The notes under the pieces are model-generated. The model was not told the origin of the DNA, made no database searches, and worked only from the letters and a program-made list of their open reading frames with translations. A program made the position numbers and the translations under genes. A DNA stretch of 64,000 bases. It comes from Chrysopilus asiliformis (taxonomy: Eukaryota; Arthropoda; Insecta; Diptera; Rhagionidae). Below are positions 1 through 10,193 of this stretch, one piece after another. The stretch lies in assembly GCA_964034945.1 (NCBI GenBank), contig OZ035963.1, positions 48,253,032 through 48,317,031 of the forward strand, given 5' to 3'. The stretch's first letter is position 1. The number at the start of each line of letters is the position of its first letter.

Positions 1-1488
1 ATGTCATTGACTTTAACGAAAGAATTTCTGTTTTAATTACACCAAGTAAAAAATCTATTTTCGGTTCTAATTGAAAACAATACACGAAAAATAACACTTA
101 GATTACAATTTTAAATACCATCTTCAATATATCTGTCAAATGTATTTATTTTAGATTTCGATATTATATTTTTTTCACATCGCAACGATTTCTTTTTCAC
201 TAGCAATAATCAAAGTCAATAGGAAAAAATCCTGAAAGTGAGAAAATGGATTTTTGTTCATTTTAAAATTTATTTAATCCACCTACACACGGTTATATTT
301 CTAGTGTTTTACCACTTTTTAATATCGGCCATGATTAAGTTATAACATAAATCAAACATCCAACAACACCGCAAATAACAAAAATATTAATTTTTCGTGT
401 TTGTCATAAGAAAACTTGTGTTAATATATTCACACACATTAAGCTAAACTTCTCAAGAGTCATAATTCAAATTTGAATGACTGTTTATGTTTTTTTTCCT
501 ATTGCTTTAGTTTGACATTATGGATTTTTTTGTGCAATATATATTTTTTTTTGTTTATACAGATAAGATTAAAAAAATATTTATAGATTGAAAATAAGAT
601 CGCAACAGTAAGAATTTTAATAAAATAAGATTTTATTCTTATAATGACAAGCGAAAAATTCTCTATTTCACAAATAAAAAACGCCGTTTTTTTAAAGCAA
701 TAAATCGTTTCCGTGTTGAACGATCCCAATCAAATTGAAACATATATGCGACGATCGCGTTCAAAATATTTTATTCGTATCGAAACTATTTATAAATTTT
801 AACAATTAATTTGGCAACCGAAACACTTTTATCTGCCTTTTATTATTATTATTTTTGGTAAAACATCTTTAGTGCATATTTTAGAATTTGGTCGCATAAT
901 GATCGATACATGCACGTATCTAAATTTATAAGCAATAAGAATTTGTCTTAAATATGTTGCATTCAAATAAATTACATATTCGTCTTTACAATAGACGAAT
1001 TCGTCTACAATCGTGATCTTTTCAAATAATTATTATTATTGGTTAAATCTTAAGACAATGGAATTTATTTGCGACCTGAATGATATAAAGTTAATGTTTG
1101 GACCGAATTTTGGCACCGAATTCAATTGAATTTATTTGAAACAATAAATTAATTAGTGAAGAATTTCTGTAAGGATCATCAAATTGGTGTAAAAGTTTTT
1201 TAAGTGCATTTAAATTTATTTTGTTCGACCTTTAATATTATTTTCTAGTTTATTCCACATCCATAAAAATTTCAACGAGTCCTGTCTGTTAAAGCCTATG
1301 ACGAAAGTCTGTTTAGATGTCGATGCTGTGAGCAACAAACCTGGGACTGTATTTATTTAATCATAAGTGTGCTAAAATTGAAAATTCGATTTTTAAGTTT
1401 TCTCGAATTTTTGTCTGAAAATACGAACAAATTTTTCAGTTTGTAAAAATGTATTAGTGGAAATTTTTCTACCGCATCCACTCTTTTG
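1..1488. other. AT-rich stretch, nothing recognised
   Basis: Strongly AT-rich DNA with frequent stops in all frames. I see no TIR pair, tandem array, RNA-like sequence or plausible exon here. Confidence 0.6.
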
Positions 1489-1543
1489 ACGCTTTTGATG
1501 GTCAGTTTTTAGAAAAATTCTAAAAACTGACCATCAAAAGCGT
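1489..1543. repeat. perfect 26-bp hairpin
   Basis: The left arm 1489-1514 and right arm 1518-1543 are exact reverse complements, starting ACGCTTTTGATGGTCAG, with a 3-base AAA loop. Transcribed RNA would fold into a very tight stem. There is no T-run of the bacterial terminator kind and the context is eukaryotic, so I read it as a relic of a palindromic element or a recent inverted duplication. Confidence 0.9.
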
Positions 1544-1665
1544 GTTTCTTGTGAATAATAAAAAATTAAAAAAAAACACTTATGGCGGGTTTCACGAACG
1601 GCCACTAAATCGAGTTAGCAGTAGGGTAACTATATTTTTTTTTGTGTATGAATCCGAGATAAATA

Positions 1666-1741
1666 CCCTCCCCCCCCCCTTTTTCCCCCTTCCCCTATGG
1701 AAGGATAGGGGAAGGGGGAGAGGGGAAAAAAGGGGGGGTAC
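1666..1741. repeat. C-rich / G-rich imperfect hairpin
   Basis: A C-rich strand (runs of C, TTTTT, CCCCCTTCCCCTA) is followed by its G-rich imperfect complement. The arms meet around the TATGGAAGGATA centre near 1697-1710. This polypyrimidine-polypurine mirror may form unusual DNA and stands out in this AT-rich region. Confidence 0.75.
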
Positions 1742-1992
1742 GTTGTGAAGAATTTTTTTATGTTTCGAAATTAAGGTTTGTTTCAGATCCTGTTTTTTTT
1801 TTTGTTTCTGATATATGTAAGATTGTATTATGTATATTTAATGTTATTCAATGAAGTGCGCCGCACGCGATTTTCCTTTTTTTTTTTGAAGAAAATGCAT
1901 TAAAGGTAGTAATTTGTGAGAAAATTGCGCTTCAGGCGAAAAATTTTGGGTTTCAAGGTCGATTTTTTTTAAATTTAGAGTTTCTAACACTA

Positions 1993-3178
1993 CACAGAAA
2001 AAAAATAGTAAAAAATAGTTGAAATTGCGTCAACCTACGAGAATAGTGGTTTAACCATGCTAACGTGGTATAATCTTCTCAAAACTTACTACAAACGTAG
2101 GATGAAGTGGTCCACGTTTTTATTATTGGCCATAAAATGGTCAAAAATTGGAATTTTTGCATGACAACACAGTCAAACCGCAAGCGCAGGACCTAAGCTA
2201 ACTTTCTGCATTCACAGATTGCCAACTTTTTGACATTAAATTTAATTTTTAGGCATTTATCGAAAACTTTGATTTTTTGAGTTTTTCAAAATGGTAGGGA
2301 GAAGTGGTCCACCCTCAAAAATTTTCCAGAAATCGCATAAACATGACAAATAAAAGTATAATTAAATGACAAACAAAAGTATAATCATGAAGTTTGATCA
2401 AAAATATGGTTTATTCGAAAGTAACAAATGAGCGTTTGGTCTGTTTTGGTGTTGGTTTCTTCGGTGTAGTTGTTAAGCGTCGTTTTCCGGTGGCTTTTTC
2501 TGCTACTCTAATTCAGCTCGACTTTCGGGAGAAGTTATAATCGAGCTTCGTATCTATTTTCGGCCACGATTTGAAACACTCAAAATAACTCATCAAAAAA
2601 CTTGAAAACACGAAATATGACATTGACTTCACCCTACCAAACGTGGACCACTTCTCCCTACCGACGCTATTTTGCGCGGAATGACGCTGCTTCAACAATT
2701 GTAGAAAAAAGTGCAGAAATTCGGTGAATTTATAAAGTTCATAATGTAAACAACATTTTAGATTAATTAGCTTATTGAAATTGATGAAGAATTTGTCAAA
2801 ATGTTGTTGAATGTGAATACTTGTGAAAACTTTTCACAATGTGTTTTTGGCACTGGCCTGTGAGAGTGAGTAGATACACGTCTGCACACTTCAATGACTA
2901 ATAAAAACAAGCTGTCATCAAAAGCAACCGTTTTAAGCTGCATATTCTGTTCTAATGTCAGTATTACTAACAAAAATGGTGTTGGACCACTTCTCCCTAC
3001 GGACCACTTCACCCTACCCGACCCTACTTAATTCAACTATTAAACGGCCAAAAATGTTTGTAGTAGGTGGAGTAAGTACGTGTGTAGGTAGTTTTGAGAA
3101 GATTATACCACGTAAGCATGGTTAAACCACTATTCTTGTAGGTTGACGCAATTTTAACTATTTTTTTTTCTTTCTGTG
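1993..3178. mobile_element. long-TIR element with TA duplication and internal repeats
   Basis: The ends start CACAGAAA and continue as imperfect inverted repeats of roughly 95-100 bp (1993-2090 against about 3080-3178), sharing blocks such as ATTGCGTCAACCTAC and GTGGTTTAACCATGC. The element is bounded by TA at 1991-1992 and 3179-3180. The interior repeats a motif close to GGTAGGGAGAAGTGGTCCA in both orientations, near 2101-2116, 2293-2316, 2625-2662 and 2983-3025. I find no transposase, so it looks non-autonomous. The TA duplication points to Tc1/mariner or a relative; the superfamily is inference. Confidence 0.85.
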
Positions 3179-3274
3179 TAGATGTATAATTTCGGGAGAA
3201 AAGTAAAGCTTTCGGGACGCCATACCAACTTGCCTAAATGTGGGACTAATTTGGTAATTCCGGGTGTAATTCCA

Positions 3275-3581
3275 CACTCAGAAAAATTGAGTAAAAATCG
3301 TCGACTTGCTTACGGTGAATTGGCTTCCTGCAGGAAAATTTATCCTATGCTAGGCGCACATTCACCTGCATTAGGAAGAGTAAAAATGTGTCAACCTGTG
3401 GCGGGAGAAATTCAGAAATAAAACCTGCGACAAGTAAAGTATGGCGTAAGGAGTTGCACGGGTTTTTCGAAGATAGATATTTCGAGGATGTGATGGCATG
3501 CAATGAATAACTCCGTCTACCTGATATAGGCCATAGTTGACCTGTGAAAAAGTTGACTTGGGTGAGCTTTTTTTCTGAGTG
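3275..3581. mobile_element. CACTCAG MITE, diverged 307-bp form
   Basis: It begins CACTCAGAAAAATTGAG and ends TTTTTTCTGAGTG, followed by TA at 3582-3583; the left dinucleotide has become CA. It shares CTTCCTGCAGGAAAATTTA and the interior layout with the outer element at 32611-33194. No coding capacity. The TA duplication suggests mobilisation by a Tc1/mariner-type transposase. Confidence 0.85.
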
Positions 3582-3583
3582 TA

Positions 3584-5704
3584 GGCAGGCACTTTTTGCT
3601 TGAAATTCGCCCGCTAACTCAATTTAGCCTTCGCTGAAGATTTCGTGAAACACAACATAAATAAATCCTGAAATTTTGCACAATTATTTTGCACAACTAT
3701 TTTGCACAAATATGGCGAGTTGCGATAACTAAAAATATTTCTTAGAACTAAAAATTTTAAATAGTCTATCGCTAAGTTAATTGCTGGCTGCTTTGATTAG
3801 CGAATTCCCTTGGTTCCTATTATGATTTTGATTACAGTTTTAGAAAAAAACTAATCTGTGTTTTAAAATAGATTTATTTAGAAATAATTTAAAAAACGTT
3901 TATATAACGACAAAAAAGTTATTTTTAAATATTATACATCGTCAATAAATAAATTGCAAAACCCTAAGGAATAGAAAAAATGCTATGAAGTACCACAAAA
4001 GTCAGATAAACAATCAAATTATAAGAAACTTTTGAAACAATAAACAAATTTTGCTTATTATCAAAAAATTGTGATAGCAAATTTTTTTAACCGATTTCAG
4101 TTTTGTTATTTTCAAATTCTTTCATGAAATTGGAAAATTTTAGACAGTGATGAATCACGTTTTTTAATGAGACTTTACGGATTTTGGTCAGCCATTATTT
4201 TAGCTTTTCATAATTTTTATAAAATGTCAATTTACTTTTTAATGTTTTTTTTTTTACTTTTTTTTATAGATTTTAATTTTTTAAATTTTTTTTAAATGAA
4301 AGTATGTTAGACACTGTCCATAAAATTGGTCGTGCGAATTTTAAGCCTTTCGACGTCCGAACTGCGTAACTAGATTTTTGTTGATGCAATACATTTGACA
4401 TGCGAATTATATTCGAAGCTTAAATTGGGTGTGAATTAGTTTTCGATTTTCTCAACTACTGACCTAAGCTTTTTACTGTAAGTTTTTTTTTACTGCAAGT
4501 TTGTTTTTTGTAAGTTTTTTACCCCTTTTGGTCACATATTTATTATTAAATAGAAAAAATTGTTCAAATAATTGACCCATGCAATAAAAACCGTTTATTG
4601 CTCAAAACCAAATTCAAAAAACGTGAAAACTTCTAGTAGTAAAAATAAAAAATAAACAAAAAAAACTTCCATAATCAAAAGTAGAATCTTTAACCGGAAT
4701 TTCTCATGATCCTTGGTAATGAATATTCCGCAACTTAATTGAACCGCATATTAAAGTATCAAACAGTTTAAGACCTTTCTGTACTGTACTTTAACCCTTC
4801 ATATATCCTTTGTGTATACGCTTAAAGCGATCTCCCATTTTGACACTACTAAAGTTCATGTTGAAGTTGCCAGCCAAAAATTATATCTTTGACCCAAAAA
4901 AAATCAAAAAAAAAAATCTTGAAGAAAATAATTCGAACGAATACAAGACAGAGCCAAGTAGTTGGTAGTTGTATAGAAATTTAAGGGTTCTTATAGGGAT
5001 TTCTTGTAGTTACAATAACCCACATTTATGTAGTTGTACGACATCGACATTTTCCGTACGCAAAGTACAAAAACATTAAATAAAGAAAAAAATATCCAAG
5101 AACAGCAACAACAACACCAACAAAATAAAGGGAGCTTCTCAAAGACCAAAAAGTTTAACATGACAAAACTTTGACCTACAAAACGAAAGGAAATCACTTC
5201 CAGTGCGAATATCTGTTCGTATTTGTATTTGTTTCAATAGAGGGTGGTATAGTTTTGCGTTTGATTTAGTTTTGTTGTTTTTTTTTTCTTGTTTTCTTGT
5301 TCGTCTTGTATACGCAACAAAACACGCAAATATAGAGAGATCTACCCTAAACTTTAAGTTGAATACAAAACCTCAAAATCTTCACTATACATTACTTTAC
5401 CGGCATTTATAACAGGCATAAGGAAATTCCACTTGATTTTTGTAACTGTATTCGTGAGCAGTACTATATTCTACATGCTTGTAGTTTATTTTAAGAAAAA
5501 GACAAGCCCTCCTTGGAATTCACTAAAATTTGCTATATAGTTTTGGTGAATTTCAGTGAATGAAATTGAGGATTCTGGGTCTTTATTTGATCTTTTCGGT
5601 AGTGTTTTATAAGTCTTATGGAATATTAGCGTTTAAATTTTTTTTTAAATAATTGTTCCATATGATTATATAAAAATGTTGAAGGAGATTTTGAAATGTT
5701 TTAG
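3584..5704. other. AT-rich stretch with one possible MITE scrap
   Basis: No gene recognised. A small cluster of TTTTGCACAA words lies near 3673-3712. ACTGTCCATAAAATTGGTCG near 4314-4333 resembles the ends of the CTGTCCATAAA family seen elsewhere in the window, but I cannot find a partner end. Confidence 0.5.
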
Positions 5705-5847
5705 GGGGCTGTCCATAAAATACTAATCTTAGGTTTTTGGACCCCTCCCACCTATCCCCTTCGACTTCGTTTTTAAATTACCATCATTACATCACAGCTG
5801 ACCTCGGCCTCCCCTCTGAAAGTGTGACGTATTTTATGGGAAGCCCC
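5705..5847. mobile_element. 143-bp MITE, GGGGCTGTCCATAAAA family
   Basis: The left end GGGGCTGTCCATAAAATAC is matched imperfectly by the reverse complement of the right end, GTATTTTATGGGAAGCCCC. The interior is C-rich and non-coding. Related ends occur near 4314, 17070/18152, 23400-23430, 53169-53322, 57320-57345 and 61015. The target duplication is not clear, so the superfamily is open. Confidence 0.75.
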
Positions 5848-7903
5848 AAAAATTTAAAAAAATATTATTTACATGTAATAGGGAAAAAAAATTCTGATGA
5901 ATCCAACACGGACCCGTCTACGTGCCGCGATGTCATCCAAATTTACTGAAAACGCATAACATGACCTTAGGGCGGCCATTTGTCCGATAGTTTGTTACCA
6001 CATCAAATTTCGGTCCAATTGTACTAAAAATAATTTGGCACAATCGATGAAATTGGACAAAAATTAAAGTACCGAGTCTCAAAATCCACAGAAAAAAGAT
6101 TTCTAATATTGTAGTAAAACAGTAAACCTTACGATTACTCAAAATATAGAATAATTGTAGGTTTTACTACACACTGACGTGTTTGGTTCTCATCAATGCT
6201 GAGTGTAAATTGAATTTGTGTGAAATAACTTAAATTTTCTGTATTTTGTTGATAGTCGTAGATATAAGGACACACAGGAAGGATATTCTGAGAACAGGGC
6301 AAATTGTTTTCTTCGTTGCGGGTTGATTAGAGAGTATAGAGAGAATGGAGACAGTCATAGAATCATCAACGTTACCATTTCCCCAGTCACCCTCTATCTG
6401 TTCCTTGAGCCGTTCTACGAAATAATCAAACCCCAAATCTGAAAGGCTGAAGACTAGAATTGAGACTCAATTCAAACACGTTTTCGGCCAGAAGAGCAGA
6501 GGCATGGGGTGACAGGACCAACTTCTTATTATTAGACGAACAGTATTAAGTGATTTTCTTGTTTCCATGTTGTATACACTTCAAAAGTGCCAAAGGAACG
6601 GAACTACGAGGGTGAACGATACGAAAATGGTGTAAGATTCTGTTCTTCGACGGAAAGCCGAAGAATATGAGAACTTTGTATAGAGCTTATAGGCAGAGGG
6701 ATGGGAATATGGTCTGTAATTCTTATGCACGGGGGTGAGGATACGAGTCTAGGTCGAATAGATGAATTTGATGTTAGTCGCACTTCTTAAGAGTTATTAA
6801 AGGGCGCCTTTGGATACTGAATGCCGCCGACCCCCTAATATTCTGTTGCTCGTTCTATATCGATGTATTATTAACATATCTTAAAGGTTTACTTCTTTCT
6901 GGTGTTGTTTCAATTGTGTTAATGTTACACTCGACTGCCACACCGAGTGTGGGAAATTCTCCATAGGGGTGAGAAAATGTGAAATAATAGAAGCACTTGT
7001 AGATTTCAATAATTCGAAAACAATAAATTACTCAACATTTTTTATTATTTAATTTGTTTTAGTTGAATTTTGGCCCGTTTTTCGCGTGTAAAATAATTGG
7101 GAAATCAATAAATAAGGGGAATGTTATACGTGAATTTAACTTGACCTATTTTATGCTAGCATAAATGAAACTGTCATTCGCCGTTTTAACATCACTTCTT
7201 CTACCTACGGGAGCATATTTTTCGTGCTTACAACATATCTCACGACTTTTTAATATTTCTTCTCTATTAAAACTACGTTTGTTTAAATCTTCTTTGACAA
7301 TTGATTTTTCAAAATAGTTACTCACGTGACCGACGATTGACTAGCCAAGGAATTCTATTCGGCGCACTCTACAGTAAATAAACACAAAAAAATTGTCACT
7401 AAAATTGAAATTTTGTGTATGGAAAATTTACACAAAATCGGATCTCACCAATGAACTGACGTAGAGGCATAATATTTGGCACAATTTTTCTAAATAGGAA
7501 GTGAGGCTAACTACTTTTAGTCAATTTTAAAAAGAAGAAAAGCATAATTTAATTTTACTAAAAAACCGGAAAGTCGAACGAGGAATGGTTTTTCTTGGGA
7601 ATTTTGAAATGTCGGTTTCAAGAAGTCAATATTGAACCTTATTAGACCAACACACTAAATCTCTTTTGGTGACTTGAAACATCAAAATTTTAACATTAGA
7701 ATCCTGATCAGAAATCTCCAAAACTCTGTAACGCTAACTACCTCGAGAATGAGGGAAAAAATGACATTTGCATTATCTTTGCAGGACCTTAACGAATGTT
7801 TACTTTTTTTTTGTCAGGGTCAAATATTGTATTCTAATTTTGACCCATTTCTACTAATGCGATTGACTGAAATTTTGCACATATACCGAACTTTGGTGAT
7901 AAT
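5848..7903. other. no gene recognised
   Basis: Mixed AT-rich sequence with only short frames. No paired ends or tandem arrays that I can support. Confidence 0.5.
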
Positions 7904-8279
7904 AGTTGCGTTTTTTTAATGTTCTGAAGCAGTTCAGAACAAGCTTTCCATACAAAATCCTGCACCACCTTTTCAACTCGAACAGCGCTTGGAACGGTAA
8001 TGTACGGTAATGAAATGCTGCTAACTTCAACATAATAAATCTGACATTTTATTCTCAATTGAGGATTTTGTGTTGGTGGTTTGTTGGTTCTGTTCGACAG
8101 CGAAATAGTTTTAATCATGGAAGATCGCGAATCGTAATTACATCAAGAAAATATAGCAGTAACGGCCTACTGATGTAACCAACATGAAGTTAGTTGCCAT
8201 TCGAACTCAATGAAATTTCCCACTTACTCTGGATCGTTTTTTAATGTTCCGTGTTCTAGAACATTAAAAAAACGCAACT
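7904..8279. mobile_element. 376-bp TIR element, AAT duplication
   Basis: Perfect 22-bp ends starting AGTTGCGTTTTTTTAATG lie at 7904-7925 and, inverted, at 8258-8279. They are flanked by AAT at 7901-7903 and 8280-8282. A second inverted copy of the TTAATGTTC block near the right end forms a local stem. No transposase frame. A 3-bp duplication would suit PIF/Harbinger, but AAT is short enough to be chance. Confidence 0.75.
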
Positions 8280-8293
8280 AATATAATATTTTT

Positions 8294-9143
8294 ATACTCT
8301 ATATCAGTGCTGCCCAACCAGGCGATCGCGATCTACCAGTCGAAAAGGTTGGGCAGGCCTGCTCTATATGATATATCATATAGGACTATATTGAATTTAG
8401 TATACCATTTGTAATGCATCGAACCAATCATCGGACACAAAGTGAACTACACCAGGGTGGTGGGGATGACACAAGATTTTGGTTTCCGCATTTCCGTCCA
8501 TCTGTCTGTCCGTCCGTTTGTCTCTCCGTCTCTCTGTATGTCCGTCCGTCTGTCTGTATGTCCGTCCGTCTGTCTGTATGTCCGTGTGTCTGTATGTCCG
8601 TCCGTATGTATGCCCGTGAAAACCATAACTTTCGAAAATATTGAGCTAGACACTTGTAACTTTGTATAGTTCTTTGACGGGCATAATTGGACCATTCCTT
8701 CACCCCTCTCCCCACGAACGAAATAGTTTTTTGCAATTTTCTCGAAAACGATGAGTCATATTGAAAAATTCGTAAAAGTGAAATGTGTTTAGAACAGATT
8801 ACAGAAAATTCGTAAAAGTGAAATGTGTTCTACATAACTCATCCATACATCAAAATTAAATCGCACCACTGCTTATCCCTCTGCCATACAAATGGAAGGA
8901 TTTTTTTCCTGTTTTCTCAAAAATTGTGTCGTATCGAAAAATTTATAAAGATGAAATGTGTTTAGAATATGATTCTGCATAACCGTTCTACACATCAAAA
9001 TCCAATCGGAGCACTCCTTTCCCCCCTCTTCTATACAAATGTATTTTTTATTCTCTATATTATATTTAAATAAACATTTTATCTGTCATGATATAGAGTA
9101 TTTAACGATTGGCCCCTGGCAATAGTAGCTCTTCTTATGTTTA
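8294..9143 (+). repeat. dispersed repeat with TCCG/TCTG core, copy 1
   Basis: It starts near TATACTCTATAT, runs through GTTTGTAACGCATCGAAC-like sequence and a core of degenerate TCCG/TCTG tetramers (8495-8610), then AACTTTCGAAAATATTGAGC, and ends around AGCTCTTCTTATGTTTAC. Homologous copies lie at 24076-24600 and 47329-47880. The reading frames across the tetramer core are by-products of the repeat. The family is unclassified and the edges approximate. A hAT relic interrupts it at 8305-8361. Confidence 0.8.
8305..8361. mobile_element. 57-bp hAT relic with perfect 8-bp duplication
   Basis: It starts CAGTGCTGCCCAACC and ends GGTTGGGCAGGCCTG, nearly perfect inverted ends of hAT type (CAG start). 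It is flanked by CTCTATAT at 8297-8304 and 8362-8369. Removing the insert and one duplication gives the uninterrupted CTCTATATGAT sequence seen in the related repeat at 24080. The interior is almost absent: an extreme internal-deletion derivative. Confidence 0.92.
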
Positions 9144-9159
9144 CTACTTCGTACATGTA

Positions 9160-9720
9160 AGGATAACGGAAAGTCCTGTAAGGATAACGAAAGTCCTGAT
9201 TATTTTTTTTCCTCAAATTTTCTGGAAAAACCTCATCTCTGGGTTATTGGAGACGCTGAAGCCGATTTTGACGTTAAGAAGTCTGTAACTCTTTCATGCA
9301 TACATTTTTCTATGGAATTAATTTTCACGGTTTTTGGTCTCCGAGGGTTCGCTGATTACGAATCTGAAGGCAAAACTTCAAAATTCAAAATGGCGGATCC
9401 AATATGGCGGTCAAAAAAGATAAAATTCATTAGAAAACGCTTAAAAGTAGTACGTAATTTTATCTTTTTTGACCGCCATATTGGATCCGCCATTTTGAAT
9501 TTGGAAGTTTTGACTTCAGATTCGTAATCAGCGATCCCAAAAACCCCCGCGTACCAGTTTTCAGCGTAATCTAATGAATTTAATCTTTTTTGACCGCCAT
9601 ATTGGATCCGCCATTTTGAATTTTTGACTTCAGCTTCATAATCAGCGACTCCAAAAACTTTTATAAAGCTGATTACCGATTTTCTAACTGTAATAGATTT
9701 GCCACAGTTACATTTAATCT
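9160..9720. repeat. dispersed repeat around CAGCGACCCCAAAAAC
   Basis: Sequence with recurring words: AGGATAACG(G)AAAGTCCTG, AACCTCATCTC-GGGTTATT and CGTAATCAGCGA(C/T)CCCAAAAAC. The same words recur near 14711-14770, 34375-34530 and 56740-56780, in varying order and orientation, so this is an old dispersed family. No coding capacity seen. Confidence 0.65.
9351..9532. repeat. long inverted repeat plus direct copy
   Basis: The left arm 9351-9427 and right arm about 9455-9532 are near-perfect reverse complements around a 27-base spacer, with GGATCCAATATGGCGGTC in the stem. A third copy in the right-arm orientation follows at about 9581-9645. A transcript would form a hairpin of about 75 bp, long enough to be a small-RNA precursor. 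Confidence 0.85.
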
Positions 9721-9919
9721 GCAAAATAGCTACTTTTTTGCTCTTTATTTATTTATAAAGTGCAGTATTTATAAAAAAAAAAGCGCATACTACTTTTTTT
9801 CATAACAATTGATGTCCTAGGATACTTACGAAATGAATTTAGTCAATATAAGTGCATGAAATATATGTTATAATATTAAAAAACTGAATTAGAAAAGGTG
9901 TTGTTGTACAACAACACTA

Positions 9920-10191
9920 CACTCAGAAAAATGTCCAGGTCAACTTTTTGTCTGGTTAACTCTGACCTTACAGAGGTTTCTGTAAGCCAGCTAGCGGTCA
10001 GAGTTAACCTATCTAAGGTCAACTCGTGCAGCTCCCAATGCCCTACTTCACCTGCTTGTGGCTTAATTTCAGAATTTCTCCGACCACAGGTCAACTCAGT
10101 TTTACTTGCCCGCATGCAGGCGAACGCGCGCCTGCCCGAGGCCAATTACGCCGTATGTAGGTCGTCGAGTTAGCCTCCATTTTTCTGAGTG
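9920..10191 (-). mobile_element. CACTCAG MITE, 272-bp form
   Basis: TIRs CACTCAGAAAAAT at both ends, TA at 9918-9919 and 10192-10193. It is the reverse complement of the element at 32649-32920, exactly the same length and only slightly diverged by eye. GC-richer than its surroundings. No transposase; probably mobilised by a Tc1/mariner-type enzyme given the TA duplication. Confidence 0.93.
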
Positions 10192-10193
10192 TA

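Noticed and set aside
8414..8736. Overlapping frames of 75-102 codons on both strands with Ser/Val/Cys or Arg/Thr/Asp repeats
   Set aside because: They are translations of a TCCG/TCTG tetramer array inside a dispersed repeat, not proteins.
9876..10173. Frames of 89-94 codons at 9876-10390 and the matching ones at 32667-32909
   Set aside because: Conserved only because both lie in copies of the same MITE, and open on both strands because the element is GC-rich.
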